Origin: Spirochaetaceae bacterium
GTDB taxonomy: Bacteria; Spirochaetota; Spirochaetia; DSM-27196; SKKC01
Assembly (NCBI GenBank): GCA_003554375.1
Contig: PWGF01000402.1
Coordinates: 1-6,001 of the forward strand
DNA: 6,001 nt
Reading direction: 5' to 3'
The notes under the pieces are model-generated. The model was not told where the DNA came from and did not search any database. It worked only from the letters and a program-made list of their open reading frames with translations. This document shows positions 4,591 to 6,001 of the stretch, piece by piece (positions within the stretch are counted from its first letter, which is position 1; every line of letters starts with the position of its first letter). The position numbers were made by a program, and so were the translations under genes.

Positions 4591-5928
4591 ATGAGGAAGG
4601 CACTAAGGATCATTACGATCCTCGTTACCATTGTAGTTCTGGCCACTCCTGCTCTGTTCGCCGCAGGCGCACCGGAGGAGGCCGTTGAGGCCACTGACCC
4701 CACAGGAAACCCGTGGACCGACGGAGAGGACCTCTCCGGCACCGAGGTTTCGATTTTTGGCGCGTTCGTCGACACGGACGCGGAGCGGTTCCAAGCAGCC
4801 CTCCAACCGTTCGTCGAGCAAACGGGCATCCAGGTCGAGTACGAAGGATCGGGCGACTTCGAGGCCCTGATTTCGGTTCGTGCCGAGGGCGGTGATCCCC
4901 CTGACATCGCGGCATTTCCCCAGCCCGGACTGATGGTCGATCTGTACGAGCGGGGGTATATCCTCGACGTGCTCGACATCATGGACCGCTCCTATCTGGA
5001 GCAGCAGTATGACGACAGCTGGATCGAGATGAGCATGGTGGATGACTCCGTGCTGGGCGTCTGGTACCGGACCAGCCTGAAGAGCCTCGTCTGGTATCCG
5101 AGGGCTCACTTCGAGGAAGCCGGCTACGAGATCCCGGAGACCTGGGATGAGATGCTCGCTCTCTCGGACCAGATGGTCGCGGACGGCAACACGCCGTGGT
5201 CGATCGCGATGGAGAGCGGCGGAGCCACCGGCTGGGTCGGAACCGACTGGATCGAGGATATCATGCTTCGGATTCATCCTCCCGAGGTATACGACGCTTG
5301 GGTTGACGGGGATCTTCCCTTTGACAGCCCGGAAGTCCGTGAAGCCTTCGAGATCCTCGGGGAGATCTGGTTCAATGACGACTACGTGCTCGGTGGAACC
5401 GATAGCATCCTCACCGTGCCGTTTGGTGACGGGATCCACCCGCTTCTGGACGATCCGCCGACCGCGTGGCTCCACCGTCAGGCAAGCTTCATCACCGCGT
5501 TCTTCCCTGAAGGCATGGATCCTGAGATCGGAGACGACATCGATTTCTTCTTCCTTCCCTCCATCGATCCGGAGCACGGGGACCCGGCGCTGGTTGCCGG
5601 CGACATCATGAGCATGATGGTCGATCGCCCGGAGGTACGCGCGGTGATGCGTTACCTCACCCAGGGTGAGTCCACGCGCGGCTGGCTGGAACAAGGTGGC
5701 TTCGTAGGTCCGCACGACGACATCGATTTCGACTGGTATCCGACCGAAGTCGACCGCCGCTTTGCCGAGCTCGTAGCTGAAGCCGACACCGTCCGCTTCG
5801 ACGCCTCGGACGATATGCCCGGCGCCGTCGGCACCGGAAGCTTCTGGACCGGCATGGTGGATTGGACCGCCGGAGCCAGTCTGGACCAGGTTCTGCCCGC
5901 TATCGATGCGGACTGGCCGGAGGATTAA
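4591..5928 (+). CDS. ABC transporter sugar-binding protein, AglE-like (probably alpha-glucosides)
   Basis: A 445-residue extracytoplasmic solute-binding protein that should deliver a sugar to an ABC importer. Residues 1-24 are a signal peptide: RKALR, a hydrophobic core, then ALFA before AGAPEEA. There is no lipobox Cys, so the protein is probably soluble in the periplasm. Family marks that recall rhizobial AglE are AAFPQPGL (107-114), LKSLVWYPRAHFEEAGYEIP (163-182), SGGATGWVGTDWIEDIML (209-226), HRQASFITAFFPEG (295-308) and DIDFFFLP (316-323). The length fits the family. The ribosome-binding site GAAGGAGG (4577-4584) is strong and lies 6 bases before ATG 4591. By my count the mature chain has about 89 Asp/Glu but only 16 Arg and one Lys (Lys164), a salt-adapted composition. 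Permease genes would normally follow; the window ends 73 bases after the stop. The substrate is inferred from similarity to AglE; another glucoside is possible. Confidence 0.92.
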   Translation: MRKALRIITILVTIVVLATPALFAAGAPEEAVEATDPTGNPWTDGEDLSGTEVSIFGAFVDTDAERFQAALQPFVEQTGIQVEYEGSGDFEALISVRAEGGDPPDIAAFPQPGLMVDLYERGYILDVLDIMDRSYLEQQYDDSWIEMSMVDDSVLGVWYRTSLKSLVWYPRAHFEEAGYEIPETWDEMLALSDQMVADGNTPWSIAMESGGATGWVGTDWIEDIMLRIHPPEVYDAWVDGDLPFDSPEVREAFEILGEIWFNDDYVLGGTDSILTVPFGDGIHPLLDDPPTAWLHRQASFITAFFPEGMDPEIGDDIDFFFLPSIDPEHGDPALVAGDIMSMMVDRPEVRAVMRYLTQGESTRGWLEQGGFVGPHDDIDFDWYPTEVDRRFAELVAEADTVRFDASDDMPGAVGTGSFWTGMVDWTAGASLDQVLPAIDADWPED

Positions 5929-5968
5929 AAAGAAGAGTAGCCGAGATGAGGGCGGACGGGCGACCGGA

Positions 5969-5995
5969 CCGCTGAGCCTTACACAGGCTCGGCGG
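5969..5995 (+). other. 10-bp hairpin after the binding protein gene
   Basis: CCGCTGAGCC (5969-5978) pairs with GGCTCGGCGG (5986-5995), with one G-T wobble and a 7-base loop. It begins 41 bases after the stop codon. Such stems between a binding protein gene and its permease genes commonly protect the upstream mRNA or partly stop transcription, so that much more binding protein than permease is made (as known for malE-malF). No T-run can be seen because the window ends 6 bases later, so a true terminator cannot be excluded. Confidence 0.55.
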
Positions 5996-6001
5996 CTCTC
6001 G

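Noticed and set aside
4603..5715. Minus-strand open frame of 370 codons opposite the binding protein
   Set aside because: It is a mirror frame of a GC-rich gene with strong third-position bias. The plus-strand protein has clear family motifs and a ribosome-binding site.
5946..5975. ATG soon after the binding protein stop, possible permease start
   Set aside because: The frame ends in TGA after nine codons. No other ATG, GTG or TTG start fits before the window edge, so the permease gene, if present, begins outside.

Overview
This is a GC-rich bacterial window (near 60% by eye). It carries two gene groups that point away from a non-coding centre at about 1858-2319. No phage, IS, CRISPR, rRNA or tRNA gene is visible. 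The organism is probably a free-living, salt-adapted spirochaete. This rests on three things: the sugar-binding protein has the spirochaete-style N-terminus (a short signal peptide, then an AGAPEEA-type Ala/Glu stretch with no lipobox Cys), its mature chain is extremely acidic with a single lysine, and two proteins resemble families common in that phylum. The assignment is an inference from style, not from a marker gene.

Left part, minus strand (1-1857, read right to left): a 102-residue protein of unknown function (1549-1857) with its own good promoter and ribosome-binding site; a 239-base gap with a perfect GATTAG-T-CTAATC palindrome; a 370-residue soluble PAS protein (197-1309) whose second half is a decayed histidine kinase with Pro where the phospho-accepting His should be; a 122-base spacer with a 13-base tandem repeat; and probably the first 24 codons of another gene leaving the window at base 1.

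Centre (1858-2319): no convincing gene. An AT-richer part (about 1960-2090) holds the minus-strand promoter and a pair of 7-base direct repeats. It changes sharply into a very GC-rich block (about 2100-2245) of degenerate 18-base periodic repeats and hairpins, and then into a TTGACA element just before the kinase gene.

Right part, plus strand (2320-6001): a six-helix membrane histidine kinase of the NarL/DesK type (2320-3672) and its LuxR-type response regulator (3688-4368), 15 bases apart and clearly an operon; a 222-base control region with a perfect 16-base palindrome; an AglE-like periplasmic sugar-binding protein (4591-5928), probably for alpha-glucosides; and a 10-bp hairpin where permease genes would normally follow beyond the window.

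A plausible reading is that the kinase/regulator pair controls the sugar transporter beside it, while the PAS pseudokinase is a separate cytosolic sensor that may feed into such a pathway. The link is supported only by position. The most interesting items are the His-to-Pro pseudokinase, the single-lysine acidic binding protein, the 16-base palindrome, and the structured repeat block in the centre.
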